DNA of 64,000 nt from Calycina herbarum (Eukaryota; Ascomycota; Leotiomycetes; Helotiales; Pezizellaceae). The stretch spans positions 124,001 through 188,000 of the forward strand of contig LLEY01000046.1 of NCBI GenBank assembly GCA_001414485.1, read 5' to 3'. Position numbers and translations under genes: made by a program. Below are positions 11,156-23,840 of this stretch, piece by piece. Positions within the stretch are counted from its first letter, which is position 1. The number at the start of each line of letters is the position of its first letter. The notes under the pieces are model-generated. The model saw nothing but the letters and a program-made list of their open reading frames with translations, was not told where the DNA came from and made no database searches.

Positions 11156-12190
11156 GATAAATTGAGGGCGGTGACATACGAAGAATATCTAAATGCTAAT
11201 CCTCTAGAAGATCATGGAGGAAATCAAAACACTATGTATCTTACCAAAAACACCACGTCCTTGCGAGTATTTTGATTTAATTGGCGGGACAAGTACAGAA
11301 GGGTTAGTCTCTTTTCAAACTTTAGAATGCAAATATTGAAGGATTATCGCAATCATGCTTGGTCCATTGAAAATGACTGTCACACAACGCCTGAAAACCT
11401 ACAAGACCATAGCTGCGCTTGCTTTTACTCTGATTGACAAGGGGAGTTGGAGAGGGTTTGGATCTTCCTGGTCTTCCTAAAGGGCAGTTTTCAGGAACCG
11501 AGCTGGAAGAGGCTATCAAGGACATTGTCTACGATTATAAGGGGTACCGTAAAGCCCTGTTTGCTGACACGGAGTGTTGTGAAACGTAAGTTTTCTCTCT
11601 TCAACGCCAGAAATTGCTAACATTTTAGGGTCGTCCTAGCTGTCACTAAAGCGGACGTTGGCGGACCCCATACAAAGTTCCGCAGTTATCGGATCGTCGA
11701 TGATTTAAAAGAATCTATAAAATTTAAGAGGTAGCGAGAGCAACTTCGGCTGCTACAACATTTTTCCCACCCATCTCATGTGGAGAGCAAGATGTCGAAT
11801 TTATTGACGCAGGCTTTGGTCACAATAATCCAACCGAAGTGCTCTTCAGCGAAAGCCAAGACCAATTCAATGGAGATGAGTGTGGATGTGTGTTGAGCAT
11901 CGGCACGGGTCTCGAGGGGACTTTTCCAGTCAAGGATAGTCGGCTTTCCATCTTAGATTCCTTAAAAAGAATAGCAGGTAATTCCTCAGCCGTTCATCGG
12001 CGGCTTTCAAAGCAGCTACTAGAGGAAGTCTATTTTCGATTCGATGTTAATAGAGGGTTGGATGATATAACCTTGTCGGATTAGGAGGCAAATAGCGAGA
12101 TATCAGCTTATACAAGAAATTATTTAGAGGAAGTTTATGTTGAAAGAGCTGTCAAGCGGTGTGCAAGGATTCTTTGTCGGGGTTAGCTAT
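11156..12190 (+). pseudogene. Patatin-like phospholipase relic
   Basis: The diagnostic patatin blocks occur in order. The oxyanion loop, normally D-G-G-G-x-R-G, reads E-G-G-D-I-R-R (about 11165). A helix follows, broken by a TAG. The nucleophile elbow EYFDLIGGTSTEG (11264-11302) has Glu replacing the last Gly. A conserved ADTECCET/VVLAVTKA segment is split by an apparent intron (11588-11627, GTAAGT to TTTTAG). Then come F-I-D-A-G-F-G-H-N-N-P (about 11800-11830), CVLSIGTG (11885-11910) and a C-terminal Y-T-R-N-Y-L helix (about 12105). The Gly-to-Asp, Gly-to-Arg and Gly-to-Glu changes are all G-to-A transitions, and frames shift several times. The catalytic loops are damaged, so this is inactive. 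Patatin domains often head NLR-like fungal proteins, but no NACHT follows here. Confidence 0.75.
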
Positions 12191-12538
12191 AATGAACTTT
12201 CATTCTCAAATAAGACGTGCGTTTCCTTTGAAAGCTGAAGGATTTCGTCGTTCTAATGTACTAATTATTCCTGAAGGCAACGATCCCTCCACCCCCACGT
12301 ATTGCTTTGCTCCACTAGGAGGATTGATACTTCCCAAAAAGAGCATACGAACTCGACTTTCCACAGAATGGGCGCTTAATATTCATAACCACCTCCCAGC
12401 CCAAGTACCATTGAGCGAGCCCGTAATATTTGAGACCGCTATGGGTGAACGTCGTGCAATCTTCATAGACTTTTTGAGAACCCCAGAAGTAGGTGCCAAC
12501 ATGTCTCGATTTCTTCTTCCGCGGAATGTGTACTAAAT
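12191..12538 (+). other. Unrecognised open frame downstream of the patatin relic
   Basis: An open frame from an ATG (12191) to TAA encodes about 115 residues. A segment near its end, V-I-F-E-T-A-M-G-E-R-R followed by IDFLRTPEV, faintly resembles the ubiquitin-like domain found in some large fungal multidomain proteins. The similarity is weak and from memory. It may be the tail of the same decayed gene. Confidence 0.25.
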
Positions 12539-12765
12539 TCGCAATAGAATTTCGTGTTTATACTGGCGCTCGATACAAAGTACAAGATTGAAAGGGAAGC
12601 CAAAATTATAAATAGGGAATTCTTTATACAGGACGACTAAAATCGAAGATTCGATATAAAAAAAGCACTGTTAGAATATTATAATAAAACCAGGCATGAG
12701 ACGCTCTATAAGAATAAAGTTTAGTAATTTGAGAACTAAAATGTCTTATATATACTATAGAATTA

Positions 12766-12813
12766 ACGTCATCCACAAGCGAGTGCAACACACAAGTGAA
12801 TGCAACACGGAAT
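12766..12813 (+). repeat. 5' terminal inverted repeat of the Fot1-like element
   Basis: This 48-bp arm is the reverse complement of 14576-14623 apart from one C/T difference at position 38 of the arm. It directly follows a TA dinucleotide. Confidence 0.95.
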
Positions 12814-14575
12814 TACACGAGACGCGTCACCCTAACTAAAACTCGAATACTACTACAACCAACGATGCAAAACAAAAGCGACGAAAGAAAAATTCTCCTA
12901 GCTAGTCAGGCTATGGATCGTGACCGTGATTTAAGTGCTAGAGCCGCTGCTCCAATCTATGGGGTCGATTATAGTACACTAGGTCGCCGACGACATGGTT
13001 AACCTTCACGACGCGATTCTACGCCTAAATCTCGAAAGCTTATAGATCTAGAGGAGTTAGCAATAGTTTAATATATCCTCGACCTCGATATACGCGCATT
13101 TCCTCCTAGACTTGCTAGTATAACAGATATGGCGAACCGACTACTCTATAACTGTAATGCAGCACTTGTTAGTAGGAACTAGGCTTCCAACTTTATAAAG
13201 CGACAACAAGTCTTATAAACGTGTCTTTATTAGAAGTATAATTACTAGAGGGCCTAATGCGAAGACCTTGATACGATTTCTACGTAGTTCTAACTAGTTT
13301 AAAATATAACTACTAAATATAGTATCTAAGATAAAGATATCTACAACTTTGATAAGACGGGCTTTATAATAGGTATTATCTCGACAAGAATAGTAGTTAT
13401 AAGTGCTAAAAGACGTAGGAGGCTGAAAATGGCTTAGCAAGGCAATAGAGAATAGGTTATAGTTATTTAGGGTGTTAGTTCCCATAGCTACGCGGTCCCC
13501 CTGTTTATCATCGTCGCTAGTAAATACCACCTCGCGCTATAGTATAAAAATAGTGAATTACTAAAGGACTGGCGTATTGCTATAAGCGATAACGGTTGGA
13601 CAACAAATGAAAGGGGTCTTAAATGGCTTTAGCACTTCAACGAGCATACTAGAGGTTAGATAATTAGGATATACCGTCTACTTATCCTCGACGGCTATAA
13701 GAGCTACCACTTAACAAATTTTAAGCTTTGTTATAAAGAGAATAATATTATTACCCTTTGTATACCTCCTCATTCGTCTCACCTCCTTTAGCCTCTCGAC
13801 GTCGGTTGTTTTAGCCTACTGAAACAGGCATATAGGCGGTATATTGAAGATATAATGCAGAGATATATTACACATATTATAAAAGCCGACTTTTTACCTG
13901 CCTTCTATGCCGCCTTCTAGCAAGCCATGACGCTAATAAATATTCGAGGGGGCTTCTGAGGAGCTAGGCTTGTTCTATTTAATCTAGAAAGTATAATATC
14001 TCTACTAGATATTAAGCCACGTATACCAATACCCTCTAAATCAGCTATTGACCTACCTCTATAGGTTTCAAAGACCCTGAATAACCTAATTAAAGCGACT
14101 TTATAATCTGAATTCCTAAAATCCTATATTTCTATATATTAAAATAGCTCGCCGACTTTAATTTTCTAGGCAATTAACTAATTTATAAAAGGGGCATATA
14201 GGATAATATACTAGGTTATATTATTAAAGGCAGAGGTCCAGGACCTTCGAGAGGCAAATAAAACCCTAAGCAAGCGTTGAAGGGCTAGAAAGACACGTGT
14301 CTGTTAAGGAGGAACATTGACTTTATAAGAGGGGTAGAACCTTTTATCCTAGAAGAATATCTAGAGTACTATATAACAGGAAGAGGATGAAGAGGGAGGG
14401 GTAGCTACTAGACTCTGACCGAGGGAACGACGCTGTAAACGATGCGGCAATACTGGTTATAATATACGTACCTGTGAAATTAATATTGATATATCTGAAG
14501 AGGAGGAATTAGAGTAGTTTTAATCAATTTTGTTTATTGTAGGTAGTTAATTATAATTTTTATTAGGGTGGTACG

Positions 14576-14623
14576 ATTCCGTGTTACATTCACTTGTGTG
14601 TTGCACTCGCTTGTGGATGACGT
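14576..14623 (-). repeat. 3' terminal inverted repeat of the Fot1-like element
   Basis: This is the partner of the arm at 12766-12813, followed directly by TA. The single mismatch is a transition, as expected if one end was hit by RIP. Confidence 0.95.
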
Positions 14624-14625
14624 TA

Positions 14626-15387
14626 GTAAAGTCACTACTAGTAAGAATTTAATAATATAGTAAGACTCTATACAAGTCTTACTACGTTAGATAACTAAGA
14701 CATATATAGCGAAGACGGCGGTTTTAATTGTAAACGTGTTAGAGCAACCGACGACGATACTAATACTCGCTACGGCAAACTAAAGCATTAGAACATTATT
14801 AGCAATTCCCTCAGACTCGCTTTTAAGAGAATTGCCTTTATTAGGCCAAGCACAGATGAAATGTGGATGAGGTATCAAATTCACATAAGACGTGCTATGG
14901 AGTTAGGTATACTCAAGGCTAGCTCCCTCGATACACGTTCGGTAGTTGGTAGCGTTAGGTGTGAGATTCTGGACTCATTTAAAATTTTAGTCACTCTTGG
15001 AGCTGTTAAGGTTTCATACACAGCAAGACTTAAAGCTCGCTCACTCACTCAAAAGCCAAAGGAAATACAGATTCCCTTTTGTATTATACTACAAAATCTA
15101 ATCATACATGCCCAAAGTCGCGCCTTCCTTTTTTTACAGATAGTAAAAGGCACGTCGCCCACCTCAAGGCAACTGGTAATTTGAGATGGATCTAAACCAC
15201 CTGGTATCTCATAGAGTAAAAAGCCCCCCAAAACGCCAAACAAATGCTTCAAAAAACTCCACTCTATGCTACATGCTATACCCATTTCCCACACCCAAAC
15301 TCCAACTCCAACTCCAAATTCAATAAACACGGCAAAGCAGCATGTTCATACACTCCATCCCCCATTTTCATCCACCACTCGCATTCC
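14626..15387. other. AT-rich flank, nothing recognised
   Basis: AT-rich DNA between the transposon and the 3' end of the TFIIIC subunit gene. The short open frame at 14861-15184 has no recognisable motif. The last 150 bases probably contain the 3' untranslated region of the downstream minus-strand gene. Confidence 0.45.
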
Positions 15388-18300
15388 TCAAGCACGAGCC
15401 TTCCCCTTCCCCTTGCTCTTCTTGACTTTCTCCTTCCCTTTCCCCTTGTCCTTCACCTTCTCCTTACTCTTCTCCTTACTCTTCTCCCTACCCTTGCCCA
15501 CAACATCCCTCTCCAACAAACCCCCCAAAACCAACCACCATTCCCCAACAACAGTCCACCCCTCAATCCGTTCATGAAGCCTCTTAAACAACCCATTCTT
15601 GCATCCCCACTCAATCACAAGTCTAACCTCCCACTCCTCCATCACAGGCTCAAAGCACTTTCTCAGTCCCTTGACATCAATACCCCCTCTCAAGGCAATC
15701 AACTGCACAATACCCACTAGCACGTAACCCCAAAGCTCAGGATTGATTCGCTCGTCGATGTCTCTCCAAATAGGGATAGGCACGTCGCCGGTGTCCGTGT
15801 GGCGAGGAGGTCTGAATTCGGAAGATTTGTTGATGACGTTTTGGAGTATGGGGATATTGTCGTTGGGTGTGTAGAGGGGTGTGAAGTAGATGTCCATTTG
15901 GAAGATCAACCTACTCTTCGGGATTCGTTCTGTGGAGTAAAAATCATCGACTTTAAGACCCTTCATCGCATGACAATTCACATTCTCAGCCTTTGTCCGG
16001 AGTTGACCATGAGCTTGAAGTGAGGTGATACAAAGTAGCGTCCCCTCATTCGCCAAATAATCAACGCGGATAGGTGCATCTTTACTTTCGGCGAATTGTT
16101 TATCGAGGAAACGCTTGTACTCGATAGCTTCAAGGAATTGTTTGGGCGGCATGTGACGATGCAATTTCTTGTTGAAGAACTCCGTCACCTCGTAGCTGCG
16201 ACCCGGGGTTGCACGTCCTTTCTTGCAGTGCTTGATAATTTTGTCGTCTTTGAGGATAGCGAGTGCTTCATTGATCAATGAGTTTCCAAGCTCGTTCAAT
16301 CTTTCTCCCGCGATGTTGACGTTGTATTGTGATTGAGGGGTAGTAGCAACAGCTCTAACCCAAGATTTCGCAAGCGAAACATTCGCCTCGTGGATCTCAT
16401 CTTCCTCGAGCATTTTTTTCGGCTTCTCAGGTATTGGGATACTTCCCGGCTTGGATGCAGAGACTTTGAGACGTCTATAGAGAGCAGTGTTGAGATCGAA
16501 ATATCCACCTCGCTCAACAACTGGTGGCTTCTTGTTTTTGACGACTGTTATTTGTTCTTGGACTTCTTTCATGGTACCAGGTAGGAAGAGTTTGTGTGTT
16601 GTTAGAACGGGATTGATGGTTTCGAGGACCCATTTGATTACGGCGTTCCAGTCGTATTTGAGAAGATTGTCGTAATCAATTGAAGGAACTTCTCCATTCT
16701 TGTAAGCCTCGGGAAACAAATCTCGGAACTTCTCAGTGGCCTGCTCGATTGCGTCGATATAAACCGTAGAAATGTTCTTCCAAAACCTAGTCATATAGGC
16801 CGTGGAATACTGGGGGAAAAGTTGGCAAAGTAGAATCCAGTCGATTTTGCCGTGAATACCCCCGGTGATCGTTTTCACAGCAATAATAGCAGCCACAAGA
16901 CGTCGTTCAATCTGTACAGGTAACCTCGCATCCATATTTCGGCCTTCACGTCTGCCCGAAACCGGTTCTTGTGGTGCGACCTCGACTCCAAACTTCTTGG
17001 GAACCTCAGAAAGATCATTTACCAGACCATCAAAGTCAGAAGGCTTTCCTGTCGTCTTACGCTTCTTCGAGAATCTTGGATCAAGTACTTTCTTTCGATA
17101 CGCAGATTTAGCTGGTTGGCCACTTGGTCGTTTTCGTTTCGGACCCGATCGCATGGGCATTCCTTGGTAATCCTCAGGTTCACTTTTGAGGTCCTCGTAT
17201 GGAATAGACTCCATATCCCATATATGGTTCTTGCGCCATTTGACTTTGTAATTGTTCGCACGAGCAGTCTCCTTCAGATTCTCGACCCACGAGCCTTCCT
17301 TAAAATTACAATTATCAAACGTAGCCTGTGCTTCAACGAATTGAGCCTCACTATCTTTTGGGGCGTAGTCTGCACTCCCCTGAACCTCAGTGTCGATAGC
17401 CGAGAGATCTAAGCCGAACATTTGAGGCAGTGTTCTCAATCCGGGATTCTCGGGTCTAAGCAAATCGAAATTGAGCTGTTCAAAGGCGGGTGGAGCAACT
17501 CCTTCGGCTTCTGCTGCTTTTGCCGAATTTCTGGTCGTTCGTTTTCCTTCAGACGGTGGCAGAGGAGTGAAAGCTAGGTCATCATCTTCATCATCAGAGA
17601 CAATTGAAGGGGGGCGCCTAGCTGTATATTCCCTCTTTTTATAGCGACGAGGAAATTCAGAAGAGAAAGAAACACGCTTTGGAACGATGTTATCCAATTC
17701 GTCAATGGCCTTTCTCTTTCCATTTCTGCGTTGGGTGGCATCTGATGAAGACTGCTCGGGTTCCATTGATGGTGTAGCAGACGGTCTCCGCAAAGGCACA
17801 AATGATTCTGCTGTGCTTGGGGGAAACATTACCGGTCGGAAGCCCTTGTCGACTCGACCCTGGTAGTACTCCATTGTAGCATCGGCATCTTTCTGATCAA
17901 GTCGCTTTGGTCTCGAAAAGATTGGGTTGACTCCATGACCAAAAGGTCTCTCGGACCAACTTCCATTAGGAGCCTGCATGAATGTTATTGGTTCTGGGCG
18001 ACGGTATTTTGGCCCGGGACGGGTCATCTCCTTGATCACAGTGAGTTGGACCGGATTTGCCCAAGCTCCACTTTGAGGATCGGGAAGGAAAGCTAGAGGA
18101 GTATCCCAAGTTTGAACACTCTTGAATTCCTTCTTTGAATTTTTGCGGGGTTGATATGTAGTTCTTTGGCGTTTTGGTTTGCCTTGTCCATCGCCAGACT
18201 TAGCAAGCGTTGTACTGCCAGCAAGTTTTGAAGCCTCCCATTTTCTTTTCAATGCTCGACTTTGTGTTGCTTTTAGTGCCATGAGACTTTGTTGTTTTCG

Positions 18301-21300
18301 GAGAACGACATCGGGCTCGTCCCTATCACTCATAAACTCATCAGAGTCGACGTGTTCCGCATGCTCCAACCCAAACGCACGGAACTCATCATCGTTAGAG
18401 TCATCGGGCTTCACAGCATCATCAAGTTCGTTGAGAACATCGTAATCAATCTCCGGGGCGTTGCCTGGGATACGACGAGCTGCAATCTGCAGCCGCTCTA
18501 TAATAGTGTCGGGTGGACTCCATTGCGGTGGGACATGGTAATTGGGGTGTGCTTTCTTGACAGCCTCCTTGAGTTCATCAACTAGAGATGACTTGAGATC
18601 TAGCTCAGGTTCCGTAACAAGGTGTCGATTAACGCCCCGGCTGTGGCCGTCACGGAAGCTAAATTGTGATTTGATGAGCTTTCCTTCAAGAATCAGATCG
18701 TCCAGTGCCTGCCGAAGGTACTTGGATTCTGGTCTTGACGTATCCGGCTTTTTGCCGTTCTTGATCCAGGCGCCTACAGCTGCAAGCCAGACCGATCTTT
18801 CCGCAGGAAATAGTCCGCCATTCTTGCGAATTATATCGAGTACAAAGTTCTGAAAGTCTTCCTTACTGGATAAGTCCAAGGGGGAGTCGCTGGGGGGTTG
18901 TGGACCTTCAAATAAGAATTCATGCTCCACATCGTCTAACAACTCACTTTCGTGTGGCAAGTTGACATATCTCTTGGTAGCCTTGGGGGATGCCTGTCGT
19001 CCTGGCTTGAGGTAATCATCACTATCAGATTCTTCGCCTGATAAGAATGAGTCTCTGCGTTTTCGTCTAGGAGCCTTTTGAGATGTGTCCTTTGGAGCTC
19101 TTCCTCCTCGCTGTTTACGTGGGTTGAGAATGGGATCATAATTGGGGTTGCAGGCGGTTTGAGACTTCGTGAGATGATATTTCAGTCCAATGTCGTTCTT
19201 AAAACGCTTGTTGCATTTTTCGCAAAGCCAAGGTCGAACAACCTCTTCCGGTACAACCTGGGCTGATGGAGTTATCGGAACCCCAGCTCGCATTTTGGCA
19301 GCAATAAGAGCCGCGACCAATTTAGATCTCATGAGTGCTGCAGCTTCTGTGCCTTCGTGGGTCGAGGCAAACTGAAATTGATGATTGCCAGTTTCATCGC
19401 TCGCCGCCGTTCCACCAGTTATACGAAGCTCCATTGGGTATGAACCTTTAACCGACGTAATGGGATTCTGGGTCATCTTCTCGACCAGCAAATCAAACAG
19501 TGGAAGTTGTGGAGGATGCTGATCGAGACCATAAAATTGGATGGCAGCCTTATCAGCTGACAATATCAAATTCCCAGCCACTCCTTCATAAATCGCTGCC
19601 AGTCGCACAAGGGTGTTAGGAATAGCAACATCTTGGGCGGCAACAAGTGCAGATTCAATGGCGAGTTGTTCAGAGTTGGGTTTTCTAGGTCTTCCGGGTC
19701 TTCCTTTCTTCCGCTGTGCAGTATCAGTCGCTTGTGGTGATGGGATACCGGGATTCGAAGTGACAGAAGGGCGGCGGCCTGAATCCGTGGACGGAGAACC
19801 ATTTGGTATATTTGAAGTGGATGTCATGGAAACAGATTGGTTATTCTGAGTACGTGAAATTCCAGTCGTCCCATGAGTAGCTTCTGATGTGTTGATGTCA
19901 TTCATCATCTCGAGTGTAAGAGAGTTGTTAGGCAAGACTAGACCAAGTCGTTGGGTATGGACAGATGGGATTGAGATCATCTCATTCGTACCAGAACCAG
20001 ATGTCGGGACTCGAGTCGTGTGAGAGGTAGGCATCGGGTTTGATCCCAAAGGACCCGCGGCTTCAGTTGCTGGATGCAAGGAAGCCTCGGGGGCATATGG
20101 GGAGCGATAAGATGCCGGGCCTTGGTTTGCTAATTGTGGGAGAAGCGGGTTGAAAAAACCAACATGGTTCGATCCAGAATTCATTGGGGGTTGTGGATCG
20201 CCTCGAAGGCTCTTTCGGCGGCTGGCACCTTCCTGAGTATCTTTCGTCTTGCGTTGTTTCTTGCCAGGTGGAGTGCCATATTCGGTAATCAATAATGTGC
20301 CAACGTCTGCATCGCTTTTTCGTTTTCGTGTAGCTTCATCATCCGGTGTGGTGGAAGAGTCTGCCACAGCTTGTAATTCAGCTTGCCGGGCCAATTCAGC
20401 TTTCCGGGCTTTTGTCATATACTTTCGCTTCGGTTTTGGGGTGATCTCTTGAGCAGGTTCCGTAACTGGGTTCACCACAATAGTGGACTGAAGAGATTCT
20501 TGGGTGGGTAGCAAAGGGGGAGGGGGCATGGGTTGTTGGACGTCATTCGGTGGTTGGTCAATATTTCGTAGATTGGCCCCTGTAGCTGTGAGATCACTGG
20601 GAGATTCTAGGTTTTGTTCGCTTTGTTGATATTCAGTTGTTGGGTTGGTCTGCAGAGAAGACGTATTCCCATTGGCGAGCATATTTTGACCGGCTGATCC
20701 TCCTTCCACTGCGATCGGAGAAACAAGCTGGGGGTCTAACGAGGCAAGTCCTGAATCCTCGAGTCCGCCGGTCATGTTCGCATCCTGATCTGATGTATCC
20801 TTTTTGGGCGTAGACTTGGGTGGTTGCGGTCTTCTTCGCTTGTTTTGTTGCTCTTGTTCTGCCTCTTCCATAGCAGCCGCAACTGCAGCAGAGAAAGGCT
20901 CTACCCAACTTCCCTTATTTTTGTCGAGCCACTCCGGGCCTTTCAATTTGTCAGACTTGAATGTTAAGATATGAGCCGGTTTGCGGGTTGTTTGCCTATT
21001 TTCCTTCCATCTTTGGGCAGATTCCTCTTCTTCATAATACACTCCTGGGGCTCCAGCCTCACGCTGTAGCTCCTCATAACTCGTGTACTCAGCAACATTT
21101 TCTGCGTTGGCATTTCTTCTTTTGCTGTGGGGGCGTTTATCAACAGAACTCGATTCGGGATTCAAAGTAGTGTGTCCAATTTCTTCGTAAATAGATGGTG
21201 GGGGTTTTCGATCTCTCTTTCCAGCCGCAGAAGCAATAGAAGCGGTAGAAGCGGTAGCAGACGATGATATAATTTGCATAGGCGTCATAAACCCAGGTTT

Positions 21301-21986
21301 GGGAGTTCTGATAATTGATCCATCTGGGTTTCTGGGCAACTTGGGCCGACCTTTCCTCTTGAAAGCAGTGGCCGCGTTCTTTATCGTTTGTGCAACGCCC
21401 GCAGCAGGTGGAAGAGCTGGGACAGGTTGAGCGACAGGTTTGATAATGCTTCTACCTTGTCCGGATTCCAGAAGGTCGGTCAACGTCAACTGCTTCAAGT
21501 CCTCTCCTGATTTTCCCGGTTCAACAGCGACCTCTGGACGACGAAGAAGCACTTGCCAGACTTCATCTCTATCGTGATCTATGTCGGAACTCGTAATAGT
21601 TTCAAATAAATCCTCGATAGCAATACCTGTTTGACGAGTTTATTAGCGATATTTCTCCACATTTCTCTGTGTAACGTTGGGAGTGACATGAGCACCCAAG
21701 CTGCAGGGTCAGTGCGGGGAAGCTCCTGTCAATTTGAAGGTGACTCGACCACTCCGCCAAATGGGTGTTCAACCCCATTTTTTGCGACCACCCCATCGCG
21801 ACGAACTCCATCAAATAAGAGAAGCAGCTTATTCTCGCTTGAGAATTAAGCCGCGGAGGCACGAAGGGCCGACAGGTAGGAGGTATGAGACAGGTGGAAG
21901 CAAATCGCAGAAAACTCACCTTCGTCGCCGGTCGAAGCAATACTGCTCAAGATCCAAGTGATCAGTTCGTCTCCAGAATTCGCCAT
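15388..21986 (-). CDS. sfc3: TFIIIC large (tau138/Sfc3-type) subunit, RNA polymerase III transcription factor
   Basis: There are two exons, 21986-21920 and 21626-15388 (intron GTGAGT to AACAG), giving 2101 residues. The short first exon plus the start of the second forms a helix-rich N-terminus (DELITWILSSIASTGDEG) like that of fungal Tfc3/Sfc3. A long low-complexity region follows, with two AT-hook-like cores (KRKGRPKLPR about 112-121, KKGRPGRPRK about 661-670) and a lone zinc-finger-like unit with C-E-K-C (about 822-850). The last 515 residues carry the strongest family block, including RLVAAIIAVKTITGG and KIDWILLCQLFP, then a Lys/Gly/Glu-rich tail. TFIIIC binds the A and B boxes of tRNA genes and recruits TFIIIB in the nucleus. 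I do not see a clear B-block winged helix near the N-terminus. Other fungal homologues are of similar length. Confidence 0.8.
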
Positions 21987-22461
21987 CGCGGAAAAGAGCT
22001 CTTTATCATCCTCGAGTGACGGTATGCGTGTTTCTGATTTTGTACGGTATAGCGCGCAAGTGCGAAAGTCGTGATGGTTGTCCGGAGCAAGATGTTGAGA
22101 TCGTGAATTTTTTGTATCGATGGAAGATCTTTTGGCGGGGTTTGACGCGAGACAAATTGAAGTGGGGCTGGCGGCCTAGCCTCGGCTTTCTGTTGAGGTC
22201 ACATGACGCATCTTCGCCTGAGGCACTGAGTATTCACTTGAGGCAGACGAAAGATCTTCGATATATTGATGAATGTTCTTAGGTATTCACATTTCTTCTG
22301 TAGAAACTCAATCTAAACCTTTCCCAACGACTATTAACGCCATCAAATGCATGCATAGCCTTAGCCAGAGGCGACTCCCAAAACTCCGTACCATCCCATG
22401 CAAAATTGGCCCCAACCATGTATATACTTCATTTGTACAATGCAATCCCTTCCCAAGATCC
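21987..22461. other. Intergenic between TFIIIC subunit and Aim6-like genes
   Basis: Contains the TFIIIC subunit promoter and the 3' region of the Aim6-like gene, both transcribed leftward. No other feature was seen. Confidence 0.5.
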
Positions 22462-23840
22462 TTACCATACCAATTTGCTAGCTGCCTTCAAATCGTCGAC
22501 ATTCAGCATGTCAACTCCTTCCTTTACCAGAACATCCCAAACGTGGTTCCGAAGACTGATGGGCCAACTTGGAAGATCCCAATATCTTACTTTCAACCCC
22601 CTGCTATGTGCACCTTTGACTTGGCTTCTGATAATCTCCATTTGTTTCGGGCTTAATTTAGATCCCCAAATTCGGCCTACGGCTGATCCAAATGAGACAG
22701 ACGCATAATATGAATTCAATTCGTTGAATTCTGTATCGGGAGTGGTCCCAGATAACCCTTGACCAGCATCAGATTGTTTCTCCCCATTTCCAGACTTCTT
22801 TTTGTCATCGGACATCGTACTCAGTGGGGCATCGAAGAATGCACCCCGGTATGTTGAATTGGCCGTGAGAACATCGAAAGGCGTATTGCCAGTTCCAACG
22901 ACCGTAACAGGTCGAGTGTGTACCTTGTCGTCCTCGACAAAAGATAGCCATCCTCTTTCTCTCAAAGGTTCCAGCTGCTTGAGAACCCACGGCCAGGTTT
23001 CGGGACCAGCAGTCTTGACATCGACTAGCAAAATCAGAGACTTTCCGGAATCTGTATCAAATACTCCATGGTCGGTTCCATTATAAAAATCCGTGCTGGG
23101 ATTTTGATGTTCTAAAATCTTGACTAGTGGGTCGATATATAAAGATTGAAAGGTTCGATTTCGAGTCAGTGATGCGGTATTATGTCCTACATATAAATCG
23201 TCGTCGAAAAGCCAAACATCCGCCTCAACTCCTGTAAACCCGGATCTTAGAGCTGAGAAGAGTGGCACTTTTCGCCAGTAATCGTTGTGCGAGTGACACG
23301 GTATAGGGAGGATGTCCCGTAGGAAATCGGTTGGGTACCAGGACATTCCTTCTGTCCCCGTTCCAGGCTGCCCCCAATATTGTAATGTTTTGTCGACGTC
23401 CGCGGTCCAGTAGAGTGTTAAGGCGCCGAGGGCGAGGTTAACGACGAGCAGGATAGCTCTGTACTTCTATTAGTCGCTGTACAAAGAGTAGGGGAAATAA
23501 CTTACACAATCCCCAAGCCACTTATGCTACCAAAAATACAGAAACTTGGCCAGCAACTCCTCCGCTTTCGATTTGAGTATGGAGCAGCGCCTAAAGTATC
23601 GCCGAGCTCTGGTGAGTATTTCCCCCGTGTTGGCAGAGACCTCCACCATGGGGTCTTCCTGCACGTTGTCGGGTTAATAAGGGCATCCTCGAGGTCGGAG
23701 TCTAGACCATCGTCGGCACTGTCATAGGAGTGACGAGGTTTGCCAAAAGAATCTGCGGAGGGAGAAGTCGAGTCGGAGATGTCAGATATGGCATCATTGT
23801 ATCCGTTGTTGTTCAGCGGTTGCATATTCAGCGAGTCCAT
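22462..23840 (-). CDS. AIM6: Aim6-like PLC-type phosphodiesterase-fold membrane protein
   Basis: There are two exons, 23840-23506 and 23458-22462. The 47-nt intron runs GTAAGT to TACAG with a CTAAT branch site, giving 443 residues. The first exon is a polar cytosolic head. The join creates a membrane anchor, GLGIVAILLVVNLALGALTL (about 107-127). The rest is a GDPD/PI-PLC-like domain: LPIPCHSHNDYWRKVPL near its start, FTGVEADVWLFDDDLYVGH, LLVDVKTAG, VVGTGNTPFDVL, and near the end LKVRYWDLPSWP and GVDMLNVDDL. The His, Glu/Asp and second His of the barrel edge are present. This is the order of yeast Aim6 relatives, named from a mitochondrial inheritance screen. The biochemical substrate is not established. 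It is well conserved and probably intact. Confidence 0.85.

Larger units (their letters stand above)
12766..14623 (+). mobile_element. Fot1/pogo-type (Tc1/mariner) DNA transposon, RIP-inactivated, with complete ends
   Basis: The element is 1858 bp, flanked by TA target duplications (12764-12765 and 14624-14625). Its 48-bp terminal inverted repeats start ACGTCATCCACAAGCGAGTG and differ at one C/T position. The plus strand encodes a decayed transposase. Its parts are a helix-turn-helix start (about 12865-12990, ending RRRHG then a stop), a DDE segment with N-F-D-K-T-G-F (about 13340), SDNGWTTNERGLKWL (about 13585-13630) and LILDGYKSYHL (about 13680). Next is PPHSSHLL-stop-PLDVG (about 13767-13810), where TAG replaces a Gln codon, and last a C-terminal knuckle C-x2-C-G-x2-G-Y-x4-C with Tyr for His (about 14430-14480). 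Its size and 48-bp ends recall Botrytis Flipper. It is not autonomous. Confidence 0.92.
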
